Part shown: in pieces, positions 36,579 to 45,360 of the stretch
Position numbering within the stretch: the stretch's first letter is position 1
Layout: each line of letters opens with the position of its first letter
Source of the DNA: Thalassobellus citreus
Lineage (GTDB): Bacteria > Bacteroidota > Bacteroidia > Flavobacteriales > Flavobacteriaceae
DNA: 64,000 nucleotides
Reading direction: 5' to 3'
Assembly: GCF_044385915.1 (NCBI RefSeq)
Contig: NZ_JBISCC010000120.1
Coordinates: 1 to 64,000, forward strand
Position numbers and translations under genes: made by a program
Notes under the pieces: generated by a model
Databases searched by the model: none
What the model saw: only the letters and a program-made list of their open reading frames with translations
Told to the model about the DNA's origin: nothing

Positions 36579-37129
36579 CGTTTTATTCTAAATTGAAACG
36601 GATTGCAGAGTAATGACGTTAGCAAGTCGTAAGGTTAAAAAATCACTATTACATAGTTACTTACTAGTAAGCAGGCATTAAGTTGGTCACTAGGGTTTCA
36701 TTAATCAAAATTAAAGACTTAAGAAAGAAAGTCTGAAAATTTCGCTGAAGTGATGCGAAATATCAATTAATATCAACAGATAAATAATGCGACAAAGGTA
36801 CTTTTTTAAAATATGTTATAATGATAATAATAAAGAATATGATTAGGTCTTTAAAATAGCGTGATAAGACACCCCTAAAGCCCCCTCAAGGGGACAATCT
36901 AGACCAACAGACTTTCTTGTAAATATTATCTAATATTTACAAATTAGACTTCTTTATTTAAATACAGAAATTCAGAAAGCACATTTCTTTTAATAAAACA
37001 CTCTAAAAGGACTGAAAACATTATAAACAACGCAAACAAATATCCCCTTGAGGGTTATCAAAATGGAAATATATTTTCATAGAAGATACCGAGCATAGCT
37101 CTTAGGGGTATTCACGTCTACACTATAAC
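36579..37129. other. 551-bp gene-free region with repeats
   Basis: No credible gene. It contains GGATTGCAGAG (36600-36610, shared with the element at 27691), a palindrome CTTACTAGTAAG (36660-36671), a hairpin ATTTCGC...GCGAAAT (36739-36761) and the inverted pair of CCCCTAA/CCTCAAGGGG motifs listed separately. Confidence 0.6.
36867..37119. repeat. Inverted pair of CACCCCTAAAG / CCCTCAAGGGG motifs
   Basis: Left copy 36867-36896 (AGACACCCCTAAAG then CCCCCTCAAGGGGACA). The right copy on the opposite strand is split into CCCTCAAGGGGATA (37054-37041) and ACCCCTAAG next to AGACGTG (37119-37101), with about 46 bp inserted between the two halves. It resembles the terminal repeats of a small non-coding element. 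Confidence 0.45.
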
Positions 37130-39082
37130 CTACCTACGCTTATTTTTAGATCTAAACTTAGCCTTGTTTTTACGCTTATTAAAAGGAATGGCATCATCAT
37201 AGGTGTTTTTAACTTCACCTGTTGGCTTGTTTTTTCTCCACTTTTCTGACTTCTCAGGAAGCAAAACTTTTAATAAGTCTTTACGACCTAATTTATTTAA
37301 GGTATTTTTAATCCAAGCTTTATTTTCATCTTTATACCAAAAGAAAAAACGATGTTGCTCGTCTTTTTCTTTTCGTGTTTTAGGCGTATTTACTTTTTGA
37401 AGTGTGTACGGATGATAACCACTATAATAAATAACGGTAGCCACCGTCATAGGTGTTGGTGTAAAACCCTGTACTTGCTCTAACTGAAATCCCATATCTT
37501 TGGTTTCGGCAGCCAAATTTGCCATATCTTCAACTTCACAAGCTGGATGATTCGAAATAAAATAAGGTATCAGTTGTAACTTCAATCCTTTCTTAATATT
37601 AATCTTATCAAAACGTTCTTTAAACTTATGGAAATATGAAAATGATGGTTTACGCATCAGTTTCAAAACCGGATCACTAGTATGCTCTGGTGCTACTTTT
37701 AGTCGACCAGAAACATGCTTCGTCATTACTTCTTCCGTATAATCATCTAACTCTTTAGGGTCAGCATTCTTATTAAATTCTGGAACCAACATATCATGAC
37801 GTATTCCAGAACCTATAAAAGATTTTTTTATTTTTGGATGCTTATCAACCGCTTGATATAACTCGGTTAATGGCTTATGTGACGTATCTAAATTACTGCA
37901 AATAACAGGTGAAATACAACTTGGCGCTACACACTTATCGCATATAGACTGTACTTTACCTTTCATTTTATACATATTCGCACTCGGTCCTCCAATATCA
38001 GATAAATACCCTTTAAAATCGGGCATATTTGCAACAATATCAACTTCTTTTAAAACAGATTCTTGACTACGAGACGCAATAAATTTTCCTTGATGTGCCG
38101 AAATAGTACAGAAACTACAACCTCCAAAACATCCACGATGTATGTTAATTGAGAACTTAATCATTTCGTAAGCAGGAATAGGTCCGCGCTTATTATATTT
38201 AGGATGTGGTAAACGCGTGTAAGGCAACTCGAAAGACGCATCAATTTCGTCTTCGGTCATGGTTGGACATGGCGGATTAATCATCAAGGTCTTATCGCCT
38301 ACTTTCTGAAAAATGCGTCTTGCCGCTAGCTTATTAGATTCTTGCTCAATAACCTTAAAATTAGAAGCATACTTTTTCTTGTCCTTTAAACAGGTTTCAT
38401 GTGAAGCAATTTCTACATCTTCCCAATTACTGTTTTTAGGAATTTTTGCACCAGCATCCAATAAAACGGCGGTTTGTTTAATAGTTGTAATACTAGAAAA
38501 CGGAACGCCTTTTTGAAGTAAACGCACCACTTCTCGTAAAGGTTGCTCGCCCATACCATATACCAACATATCCGCTTTCGAAGTTTCTAAAATACTAGGC
38601 ATCAACTTATCGCTCCAATAATCGTAGTGTGTAACACGACGCAATGATGCTTCAATACCTCCAATTAAAATAGGTGTATCGGGCCATTTTTCTTTTAAAA
38701 TATTCGAATAAACGGTTGTTGCATAATCTGGTCTAAAGCCAATATCGCCATTAGGCGTATAAGCATCTTTATCGCGACGCTTTTTATTAGCATTATAATT
38801 GCTAAGCATTGGATCCATACAACCACCAGTAACACCAAAAAACAATTTTGGCTTACCCATTTTTACAAAATCCTGAAGATTATCGTTTACATTGGGTTGT
38901 GGAACAATAGCAACACGCAAGCCGTAACTTTCTAAAATACGACCAATAACAGCAGGCCCAAACGATGGATGGTCTACATAAGCATCGCCACTAAATAGAA
39001 TAACATCTAGCGCATCCCAACCGCGTATTTTCACCTCTTTGTTTGTGGTAGGCAACCAATCTGAAAGTTTTAAGTCTTGCAT
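37130..39082 (-). CDS. YgiQ family radical SAM protein
   Basis: 650 residues. The N-terminal B12-binding-like region (LSDWLPTTNKEVKIRGWDALDVILFSGDAYVDHPSFG) is followed by a radical SAM core with the CX3CX2C cluster motif RGCFGGCSFC near residue 315 and downstream SDIGGPSANMY. A second Cys group (CDKCVAPSCISPVIC) follows. The C-terminus is very basic. It is conserved across bacteria with no settled function. TATTTTTG (39097-39090, minus strand) is a plausible -7 element right at the start. Confidence 0.93.
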   Translation of the reverse strand: MQDLKLSDWLPTTNKEVKIRGWDALDVILFSGDAYVDHPSFGPAVIGRILESYGLRVAIVPQPNVNDNLQDFVKMGKPKLFFGVTGGCMDPMLSNYNANKKRRDKDAYTPNGDIGFRPDYATTVYSNILKEKWPDTPILIGGIEASLRRVTHYDYWSDKLMPSILETSKADMLVYGMGEQPLREVVRLLQKGVPFSSITTIKQTAVLLDAGAKIPKNSNWEDVEIASHETCLKDKKKYASNFKVIEQESNKLAARRIFQKVGDKTLMINPPCPTMTEDEIDASFELPYTRLPHPKYNKRGPIPAYEMIKFSINIHRGCFGGCSFCTISAHQGKFIASRSQESVLKEVDIVANMPDFKGYLSDIGGPSANMYKMKGKVQSICDKCVAPSCISPVICSNLDTSHKPLTELYQAVDKHPKIKKSFIGSGIRHDMLVPEFNKNADPKELDDYTEEVMTKHVSGRLKVAPEHTSDPVLKLMRKPSFSYFHKFKERFDKINIKKGLKLQLIPYFISNHPACEVEDMANLAAETKDMGFQLEQVQGFTPTPMTVATVIYYSGYHPYTLQKVNTPKTRKEKDEQHRFFFWYKDENKAWIKNTLNKLGRKDLLKVLLPEKSEKWRKNKPTGEVKNTYDDAIPFNKRKNKAKFRSKNKRR

Positions 39083-39297
39083 AAGACTGCAAAAATAGAC
39101 AAAAATTGCTAGTCTTATAACAGAATAAGATGTTGCTAGCCTTTTAAACCAATAAACCTTAAAAGTTGAAGAATAGAAAGTATCATTCTAAAACTAAACA
39201 TAAATAAACAATTACGGCAAACAACAGCCTTAAAATCAAGGAATTTCATTTTACAAAAGCATCTTGATTAATCTGGCAAAAAATTACTGTGTTACTA

Positions 39298-39328
39298 TTT
39301 GGTAATCAATCAGATTGTCGTACATTTG
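39298..39328 (+). promoter_or_regulatory. Consensus promoter of rplM-rpsI
   Basis: TTTG (39298-39301), exactly 19 nt, TACATTTG (39321-39328): a full match to the Bacteroidota primary-sigma consensus. Transcription would start near 39335. A small hairpin CTCTT-TTT-AAGAG (39333-39345) sits at the 5' end of the leader. Confidence 0.75.
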
Positions 39329-39376
39329 CAAACTCTTTTTAAGAGAGGAATGTTTAATAAATAAAAATTAATTAGT

Positions 39377-39832
39377 GTGGACACATTAAGCTACAAAACG
39401 ATTTCAGCCAACAAAGCTACTGCAGATAAGCAGTGGGTATTAGTTGATGCTGAAGGTCAGGCGCTTGGTCGTTTAGCATCTAAAGTTGCAAAACTTATTA
39501 GAGGTAAACACAAGCCAAACTTCACACCTCATGTTGATTGCGGGGATAACGTTATTGTTATCAATGCAGAAAAAATCACATTATCTGGTAACAAATGGAA
39601 CGACAAAACGTACATTCGTCACACTGGATATCCAGGAGGTCAAAAAAGTTTAACTGCTACAGAATTGTATGGAAAAGATCCTGCAAGAGTAGTAGAAAAA
39701 TCAGTTAAAGGAATGTTACCTAAAAACAAATTAGGTGCAGAGTTATTCCGTAATCTAACAGTTGTTGTTGGTACAGAGCACAAACACGAAGCTCAAAAGC
39801 CAAAAACAATTAACTTAAACGAATTCAAATAA
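39377..39832 (+). CDS. rplM: 50S ribosomal protein L13
   Basis: 151 residues. The start is GTG at 39377 and gives the normal N-terminus (M)DTLSYKTISANK; there is no better ATG nearby. Family motifs: WVLVDAEGQALGRLAS, KHKPNFTPHVDCGDNVIVIN and YIRHTGYPGGQKS. It is a primary rRNA-binding protein of the large subunit. The stop TAA shares its last A with the rpsI ATG, so translation is coupled. Confidence 0.98.
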   Translation: MDTLSYKTISANKATADKQWVLVDAEGQALGRLASKVAKLIRGKHKPNFTPHVDCGDNVIVINAEKITLSGNKWNDKTYIRHTGYPGGQKSLTATELYGKDPARVVEKSVKGMLPKNKLGAELFRNLTVVVGTEHKHEAQKPKTINLNEFK

Positions 39833-40218
39833 TGGATGTAATTCACAAAATTGGCCGTAGAAAGACGGCTGTTGCGCGCGCTTATGTTGCCCCAGGAAAA
39901 GGTAACATTACAATCAATAAAAAAGACTTAGCTAATTATTTTACGACTGCTACTTTACAGTACAAAGTAAAACAACCATTAGTTTTGACTAACAATGACG
40001 CCAACTTTGATATTACAGTAAATGTATATGGAGGTGGTATTACTGGTCAAGCAGAAGCTGTTCGTTTAGCAATTTCTCGTGCTATGTGCGAAGTTGATGC
40101 TGAAAACAGATTAACATTAAAACCAGAAGGTTTATTAACAAGAGATCCAAGAATGGTTGAACGTAAGAAATTCGGTCAGAAGAAAGCTCGTAAGAAGTTT
40201 CAATTCTCAAAACGTTAA
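39832..40218 (+). CDS. rpsI: 30S ribosomal protein S9
   Basis: 128 residues. It begins IHKIGRRKTAVARAYV and contains VNVYGGGITGQAEAVRLAISRA. It ends with the strongly basic tail KKFGQKKARKKFQFSKR that reaches the ribosomal P site. It forms the conserved rplM-rpsI pair, overlapping rplM by one base. Two hairpins directly after the stop probably end this transcript. Confidence 0.98.
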   Translation: MDVIHKIGRRKTAVARAYVAPGKGNITINKKDLANYFTTATLQYKVKQPLVLTNNDANFDITVNVYGGGITGQAEAVRLAISRAMCEVDAENRLTLKPEGLLTRDPRMVERKKFGQKKARKKFQFSKR

Positions 40219-40219
40219 T

Positions 40220-40254
40220 ATCCTGGACTTGGTTCAGGATCTGTTTACACAGAT
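40220..40254 (+). terminator. Tandem hairpins after rpsI
   Basis: ATCCTG...CAGGAT (40220-40240) followed by ATCTGT-TTAC-ACAGAT (40239-40254) and the T-rich TTCTTTATC. The two stems share the bases at 40239-40240, so they are mutually exclusive at the base. Confidence 0.5.
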
Positions 40255-40407
40255 TTCTTTATCATTTTCAAACAAACAAATTTTAAATAAGTTATTGTTG
40301 TCCTAGTGTAAAAACAGGATTTAGTTTAGCATCTAAATAGTTAAGGCGAATTAAAAAAATGACCACTTAATTATTGCTAATTCAACAGAACGTAAACTAT
40401 TACAAAA
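40255..40407 (+). promoter_or_regulatory. rpsB leader region with possible structure
   Basis: 153 bp upstream of rpsB without a gene. TCCT...AGGA (around 40299-40316) and TTTAG...CTAAA (around 40317-40337) could pair. Ribosomal protein S2 is known to autoregulate rpsB-tsf in other bacteria, but I cannot confirm a matching fold here. Confidence 0.25.
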
Positions 40408-41214
40408 ATGGCAGTAGAAGTAAAAGAATTACTTGAAGCAGGTGTACACTTCGGACACCTTACACGTAAGTGGGATCCAAACATGGCTCCTTACGTATAT
40501 ATGGAACGTAACGGCATCCATATTATAAACCTTTACAAAACAGCAGCTAAAATTGATGAAGCAGGTGCAGCACTTGCTAAAATTGCAGCTTCTGGACGTA
40601 AAATATTATTCGTTGCAACAAAAAAACAAGCAAAAGATATCGTTGCTGAAAAAGCAGGAGAAATTAACATGCCTTACATCACTGAAAGATGGCCAGGTGG
40701 AATGCTAACTAACTTTGTTACTATTAGAAAAGCTGTTAAAAAAATGGCTACTATTGATAGAATGAAGAAAGATGGTACTTTTTTAACTTTATCTAAAAAA
40801 GAACGTTTACAAGTAGATCGTCAACGTGGTAAATTAGAAAAGAATTTAGGTTCTATTGTTGATATGACACGTTTACCTGGTGCTTTATTTGTTGTAGATA
40901 TTAAACGTGAGCACATCGCGATTAAAGAAGCTCAAAAATTAAACATTCCAATTTTTGCAATGGTTGATACAAACTCTGACCCACGTCAGGTTGATTATGT
41001 AATACCAGCAAATGATGACGCTTCTAAATCAATTGATAAAATTTTATCTCACGTAACATCTGCAGTATCTGAAGGATTAGCAGAACGTAAAGCTGAAAAA
41101 GATGCGGCGGCTGCTCCAAAAGCGGAAGCAAAAGCAGAAGTTGCAGTTGAAAAAGCTGCTCCTATAGCTAAAGCTGCTCCAGCAAAAAAAGCGGTTTCTG
41201 AAGAAGAAGAATAA
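40408..41214 (+). CDS. rpsB: 30S ribosomal protein S2
   Basis: 268 residues. Signatures are LLEAGVHFGHLTRKWDPNM near the start, YITERWPGGMLTNF in the middle, and PGALFVVDIKREHIAIKEA, followed by DTNSDPRQVDYVIPANDDA. The last 38 residues are an Ala/Lys/Glu-rich extension (AEAKAEVAVEKAAP), common in Bacteroidota. It is followed by tsf in the usual rpsB-tsf order with an 85-bp gap. Confidence 0.98.
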   Translation: MAVEVKELLEAGVHFGHLTRKWDPNMAPYVYMERNGIHIINLYKTAAKIDEAGAALAKIAASGRKILFVATKKQAKDIVAEKAGEINMPYITERWPGGMLTNFVTIRKAVKKMATIDRMKKDGTFLTLSKKERLQVDRQRGKLEKNLGSIVDMTRLPGALFVVDIKREHIAIKEAQKLNIPIFAMVDTNSDPRQVDYVIPANDDASKSIDKILSHVTSAVSEGLAERKAEKDAAAAPKAEAKAEVAVEKAAPIAKAAPAKKAVSEEEE

Positions 41215-41299
41215 ATAACATTAATACAACACAAATAAGTCGTTTAATTCTTTTCTTTGTTGAAAATATATTGAGCGACTTTTTTAAATTATAATAACT

Positions 41300-42274
41300 A
41301 TGAGTACTACAGTAAAAATTACAGCGGCTGAAGTAAATAAATTAAGACAAGCTACTGGTGCAGGTATGATGGACTGCAAAAAAGCATTAGTTGAAGCTGA
41401 AGGAGACTTTGATAAAGCTATTGAAGTTTTACGTAAAAAAGGTCAAAAAGTGGCTGCAAAAAGAGCTGACCGTGAGTCTAGCGAAGGTGCTGCTGTTTCT
41501 AAAATAAATGCAGACAACACTGCTGGTGTTGCTATTGTATTAGGTTGTGAAACTGATTTTGTTGGTAAAAACGAAAACTTTTTAGCACTTGCTAATCAAT
41601 TGGCTGATATTGCTTTAAACTGCGATACTAAAGAAGCTTTTTTAGCTGCTGATTTTGATGGTATGACAGTTGCTGAAAAATTAATTGAGCAAACTGGAGT
41701 TGTTGGTGAAAAATTAGAAATCAACGGTTTTGAAAAATTAGAAGCTGCTTACGTTGGTACTTATGTACATATTAACAAAATTGCTGCTTTAGTTGGTTTA
41801 TCTGCAAACGTTGATAAAGCTGAAACTTTAGCTAAAGATGTTGCTATGCAAATTGCATCTATGGGTGCAACTACATTATCTTACAAAGATTTTGATCCTG
41901 CTTACATTGCTGCAGAAACTGAAGCAAGAATTGCTGTTATTGAAAAAGATAATATTGAATTAGGTCGTTTAGGTAAAACACTTAAAAACGTACCTCAATA
42001 TATTTCTATGGCACAATTAACTCCTGAAGTATTAGCTGCTGCTGAAGAAACTGCAAAAGCTGAATTAAAAGCTGAAGGTAAACCAGAACAAATTTGGGAT
42101 AGAATTTTACCAGGAAAAATGGAGCGTTATATTTCTGACAATACAACTTTAGATCAAGAACAATGTTTATTAGACCAGAAGTTTATTAAAGATGAAAAAA
42201 TAGACGTTGCTAAATATGTAGCATCTTACGGAGATGTTGCTTTAACAGGTTTTAAACGTGTTACTTTAGGATAA
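41300..42274 (+). CDS. tsf: Elongation factor Ts
   Basis: 324 residues. The N-terminal UBA-like region and the signature LRQATGAGMMDCKKAL are followed by EGDFDKAIEVLRKKG. The core then contains CETDFVGKNENF, the segment contacting EF-Tu, and the dimerisation domain contains GKMERYISDNTTLDQ. It exchanges GDP for GTP on EF-Tu. A strong terminator follows 36 bp downstream. Confidence 0.97.
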   Translation: MSTTVKITAAEVNKLRQATGAGMMDCKKALVEAEGDFDKAIEVLRKKGQKVAAKRADRESSEGAAVSKINADNTAGVAIVLGCETDFVGKNENFLALANQLADIALNCDTKEAFLAADFDGMTVAEKLIEQTGVVGEKLEINGFEKLEAAYVGTYVHINKIAALVGLSANVDKAETLAKDVAMQIASMGATTLSYKDFDPAYIAAETEARIAVIEKDNIELGRLGKTLKNVPQYISMAQLTPEVLAAAEETAKAELKAEGKPEQIWDRILPGKMERYISDNTTLDQEQCLLDQKFIKDEKIDVAKYVASYGDVALTGFKRVTLG

Positions 42275-42310
42275 ACCTATTTTCTGTGAAAGCAGAAATC
42301 TATAATATTA

Positions 42311-42337
42311 AACCACTATTCGTTTTGAGTAGTGGTT
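42311..42337 (+). terminator. Terminator of rpsB-tsf
   Basis: Stem AACCACTA / TAGTGGTT followed by TTTTTT, 36 bp past the tsf stop. Confidence 0.88.
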
Positions 42338-42391
42338 TTTTTATGCAAACAAGTCTATTAGCTAGGTGTTGTAACTGTTTTTGGCAGATTA

Positions 42392-42554
42392 ATGCGGGAG
42401 AGATAGAAACGGCATCCTTTTTATATGCTTTCGTTTTATAAATAGAAAGTAATAAACATCATGCATTCCTTAGCTTAATTAAAATACTAAAACATACTTC
42501 ATATAAAAAGATATAGTGGATAGCTCGCTTTTTATTTTTCATAAAAACCCGCCC
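42392..42554. repeat. Second MITE-like imperfect inverted-repeat element
   Basis: Left edge TGCGGGAGAGATAGAAACGG then CATCCTTTTTATATG; right part CATATAAAAAGATATAGTGG, then AGCTCG and a final CCCGCCC. An 11-bp perfect inverted repeat CTTTTTATATG / CATATAAAAAG lies at 42417-42427 and 42500-42510. Both edges align with those of the 27691 element (TGCGkkAGrGAT...ATCCTTTT; AAAAGAT...AGCyCG). It occupies most of the 407-bp gap between tsf and pyrH; nothing else is seen there except the tsf terminator and the pyrH promoter. Confidence 0.5.
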
Positions 42555-42629
42555 AAAACTATTTTAACAATATTTAAAAACATAGATTGGTATTGCGCTT
42601 AATAAATTCAAAAAAATAAAAAATTTATG

Positions 42630-42637
42630 TAGCTTTG
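42630..42637 (+). promoter_or_regulatory. Predicted -7 element of pyrH
   Basis: TAGCTTTG matches TAnnTTTG. It is 45 bp before the chosen ATG (42682) and excludes the TTG at 42646 as a likely start. No clear -33 element. Confidence 0.45.
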
Positions 42638-42681
42638 CTAAACTTTTGATTCCACTTTTGTGGACACCTGATAAACTACTC

Positions 42682-43389
42682 ATGAAATATAAAAGAATAC
42701 TCTTAAAACTATCTGGCGAAGCCTTAATGGGAAATCGTCAATACGGCATAGATCCAGACCGTTTAGCCGAATATGCTCAAGACATAAAAACAATTACAGA
42801 TAAAGGTATTGAAGTTGCCATAGTTATTGGTGGCGGTAATATTTTTAGAGGAGTTGCTGGTGCTAGCAAAGGTATGGATCGTGTACAAGGAGACCATATG
42901 GGTATGCTTGCAACCGTTATTAATGGTTTAGCATTACAAGGTGCTTTAGAAGATGCTGGCATGCCAACAAGATTACAAACGGCTATTCAAATTAATGAAG
43001 TGGCTGAACCTTTTATTAGACGAAAAGCAATGCGTCATTTAGAAAAAGGACGTGTGGTAATTTTTGGTGGCGGAACAGGAAACCCTTATTTTACTACAGA
43101 TTCTGCAGCCGTTTTACGTGCCATAGAAATTGAAGCCGATGTTATTTTAAAAGGTACGCGTGTAGATGGTATTTATAATGCAGATCCTGAAAAGGATGAC
43201 AAAGCAATTAAATTTAATTTCATATCTTTTGATGATGTTTTACGTAAAGGCTTAAAAGTTATGGACACAACAGCTTTTACTTTAAGTCAAGAAAACGAAT
43301 TACCAATTATTGTTTTTGATATGAATAAAAAAGGTAATTTACTGAAAGTGGTTTCTGGTGAAAATATAGGAACCGAAGTAAACGTATAG
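42682..43389 (+). CDS. pyrH: Uridylate kinase (UMP kinase)
   Basis: 235 residues from the ATG at 42682 (MKYKRILLKLSGEALMG, the standard family N-terminus). The frame is open from a TTG at 42646, but those 12 residues do not belong to the family. Motifs: KLSGEAL (phosphate binding), VIGGGNIFRG, FGGGTGNPYFTTD and ADVILKGTRVDGIYNADP. It is a cytoplasmic hexamer that makes UDP. It is followed by frr in the usual order (46-bp gap). Confidence 0.97.
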   Translation: MKYKRILLKLSGEALMGNRQYGIDPDRLAEYAQDIKTITDKGIEVAIVIGGGNIFRGVAGASKGMDRVQGDHMGMLATVINGLALQGALEDAGMPTRLQTAIQINEVAEPFIRRKAMRHLEKGRVVIFGGGTGNPYFTTDSAAVLRAIEIEADVILKGTRVDGIYNADPEKDDKAIKFNFISFDDVLRKGLKVMDTTAFTLSQENELPIIVFDMNKKGNLLKVVSGENIGTEVNV

Positions 43390-43435
43390 CATTTGGCGTA
43401 ATTTTTGTATTTATTGAACTTTAAAGTTTAAAACA

Positions 43436-43993
43436 ATGAACGAAGACATACAATTTATATTAGATAGCACAAAAGAATCAATGGATAATGCTATTAAGCA
43501 TTTAGAAAAGCAATTCACTAACATTAGAGCAGGAAAAGCTAGTCCTGCAATGCTTGGTAGCGTTATGGTAGATTATTACGGGTCGCAAACACCACTAAGT
43601 CAAGTAGCCAATGTAAACACGCCTGATGGTAGAACCATTACAGTACAACCTTGGGAAAAAAATATGCTACAAGAAATTGAACGTGGTATTGCTTATGCTA
43701 ACCTTGGTTTTAACCCTATGAATAACGGTGATACTATTATTATTAATGTACCACCTTTAACAGAAGAACGTAGACGTGATTTAGCAAAACAAGCAAAATC
43801 TGAAGCTGAAGATGCAAAAATAAGCGTAAGAACTGCTCGTAAAGATGCTAATAACGACATCAAAAAAACAGAAGATATATCTGAAGACCTTAAAAAAAAT
43901 GGAGAAGCAGATGTACAACTTTTAACAGATAATTACGTTAAGAAAATTGATACTCTCTTTGAAGCTAAGGAAAAAGAAATCATGACAGTATAA
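43436..43993 (+). CDS. frr: Ribosome recycling factor
   Basis: 185 residues, the family length. It is mostly helical with the typical FTNIRAGKASPAMLGSVMVDYYG and QPWEKNMLQEIERGI, then LTEERRRDLAKQAKSEAEDAK. With EF-G it splits post-termination ribosomes. It ends at a good terminator. Confidence 0.98.
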   Translation: MNEDIQFILDSTKESMDNAIKHLEKQFTNIRAGKASPAMLGSVMVDYYGSQTPLSQVANVNTPDGRTITVQPWEKNMLQEIERGIAYANLGFNPMNNGDTIIINVPPLTEERRRDLAKQAKSEAEDAKISVRTARKDANNDIKKTEDISEDLKKNGEADVQLLTDNYVKKIDTLFEAKEKEIMTV

Positions 43994-43997
43994 TTTG

Positions 43998-44021
43998 AAA
44001 AGCGACTAAATTGTCGCTTTT
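43998..44021 (+). terminator. Terminator of pyrH-frr
   Basis: Stem AAAAGCGAC / GTCGCTTTT with loop TAAATT, followed by further T residues. Confidence 0.88.
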
Positions 44022-44053
44022 TTTATAAATTCATTCCTATTTTATTTAAATAA

Positions 44054-45313
44054 ATGCTGAAGCATTGTTTTCTTTTTTTATTTATTCTTTGCTACACATT
44101 AACGTATAGTCAAACTGGCGATGCGCCAGTACGAGATTCCATTGGGAAAAGTGAATTTATTAAACACCTTGGAAACGGATACCTCCCTACAAAATACTTT
44201 AACTTCGATTTAAGGTATTTAATTAAATACAACCAATATGAAGCACTTAGAACTGGCATAGGAGGAATTACTAATGATGCTTTCTCAAAAAAATACCGTA
44301 TAAATAGCTATTTAGTTTATGGGTTTAATGATCACAGATTTAAATACAGTATTGGTGGTAGCTTTAGATTAGCAGAAAAAACAAATACTTGGTTAAATAT
44401 TTCATATACAGATGATTTACAAGAAACTGGTAGCACTAAATTTTTAACAGACAAGCGATTTTTTCAATTCTTTGAACCCCGCTTACTTAATATTGATTTG
44501 TTTCATAAACATATTACAAAATCAGTAGATTTAGAGCATCAATTAACACCCCATTTATTAACTGAGACTGAATTAGCAATAAGTAAAATAGATCCTACTT
44601 ATAATTACAGTTATAACGTTAATGGCAACACCTTTGAAAACTTCGACTTAAGTATTGCAAAAATAGCACTTCAATGGAGCCCGTTTAGTAAATATGAAAC
44701 TTCACCAGAAGGGTTTAAAGAAACTAAAGAAGGCTTTCCTAAATTTACATTACAGTATACCAAAAGTTTTAAAAATATATTTAAAAGTGATTTTAACTTT
44801 TCTAAATTAGATTTTAGAACCATTCATGAAATAGGAACAAAAGGTAATGGTTTAACAAAAATCACATTAGTTTCTGGTATAGCTAATGGAAATATACCCA
44901 TAACTCATTTATACCATGCCTACCCAAACAACATAAATAAAGAGACCATTTTACAACGTTTCTCAGTTGCTGGATTAAATAGTTTTGAAACCATGTTTTT
45001 TAACGAGTTCTTTTCTGATAAATTTGGAACCCTTCAAATAAAACATTATTTAAAACCTTTTAATGTTACAGAACGTTTTAAACCTCAATTGGTTATAATA
45101 ACACGCTATGCCATTGGCGACATGAAAAACCCTGTAAGACACCAAAACATTACTTTTGGCTCTTTAAAAAAGGGCTACACAGAATCTGGATTTGAATTTA
45201 ATAAATTGTTATTTGGCTTCGGATTAAGCTTCACATACCGTTATGGCGCATATCACCTACCTGAATTTGGAGATAATGTTGCTTTTAAGTTTACATTTAA
45301 CGTCTCTTTATGA
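44054..45313 (+). CDS. Outer-membrane beta-barrel protein, DUF5686-like
   Basis: 419 residues. The signal peptide is MLKHCFLFLFILCYTLTYSQ. The remainder is a run of alternating amphipathic strands ending VAFKFTFNVSL, and the segments YFNFDLRYLIKYNQYE and HYLKPFNVTERFKPQL resemble the C-terminal barrel of DUF5686 proteins. The N-terminal carboxypeptidase-regulatory-like domain usual in that family is absent, so this is a short form. It lies between frr and an RND exporter, which could use it as an outer-membrane partner (inference). Confidence 0.65.
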   Translation: MLKHCFLFLFILCYTLTYSQTGDAPVRDSIGKSEFIKHLGNGYLPTKYFNFDLRYLIKYNQYEALRTGIGGITNDAFSKKYRINSYLVYGFNDHRFKYSIGGSFRLAEKTNTWLNISYTDDLQETGSTKFLTDKRFFQFFEPRLLNIDLFHKHITKSVDLEHQLTPHLLTETELAISKIDPTYNYSYNVNGNTFENFDLSIAKIALQWSPFSKYETSPEGFKETKEGFPKFTLQYTKSFKNIFKSDFNFSKLDFRTIHEIGTKGNGLTKITLVSGIANGNIPITHLYHAYPNNINKETILQRFSVAGLNSFETMFFNEFFSDKFGTLQIKHYLKPFNVTERFKPQLVIITRYAIGDMKNPVRHQNITFGSLKKGYTESGFEFNKLLFGFGLSFTYRYGAYHLPEFGDNVAFKFTFNVSL

Positions 45314-45333
45314 GGTAATACACTCCTTTTTTC

Positions 45334-45341
45334 TACCTTTG
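45334..45341 (+). promoter_or_regulatory. Predicted -7 element of the RND exporter gene
   Basis: TACCTTTG matches TAnnTTTG, 20 bp before the ATG at 45361. Confidence 0.35.
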
Positions 45342-45360
45342 CGCATCTTTTATACAAGGC

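Noticed and set aside
36579..37129. Possible CRISPR or small RNA in the long gap
   Set aside because: Repeats are two inverted copies only, without regular spacing or spacers; no cas gene in the window.
42646..42681. TTG-started extension of pyrH
   Set aside because: The twelve extra residues are unlike the family, whose N-terminus begins at MKYKRILLKLSG.
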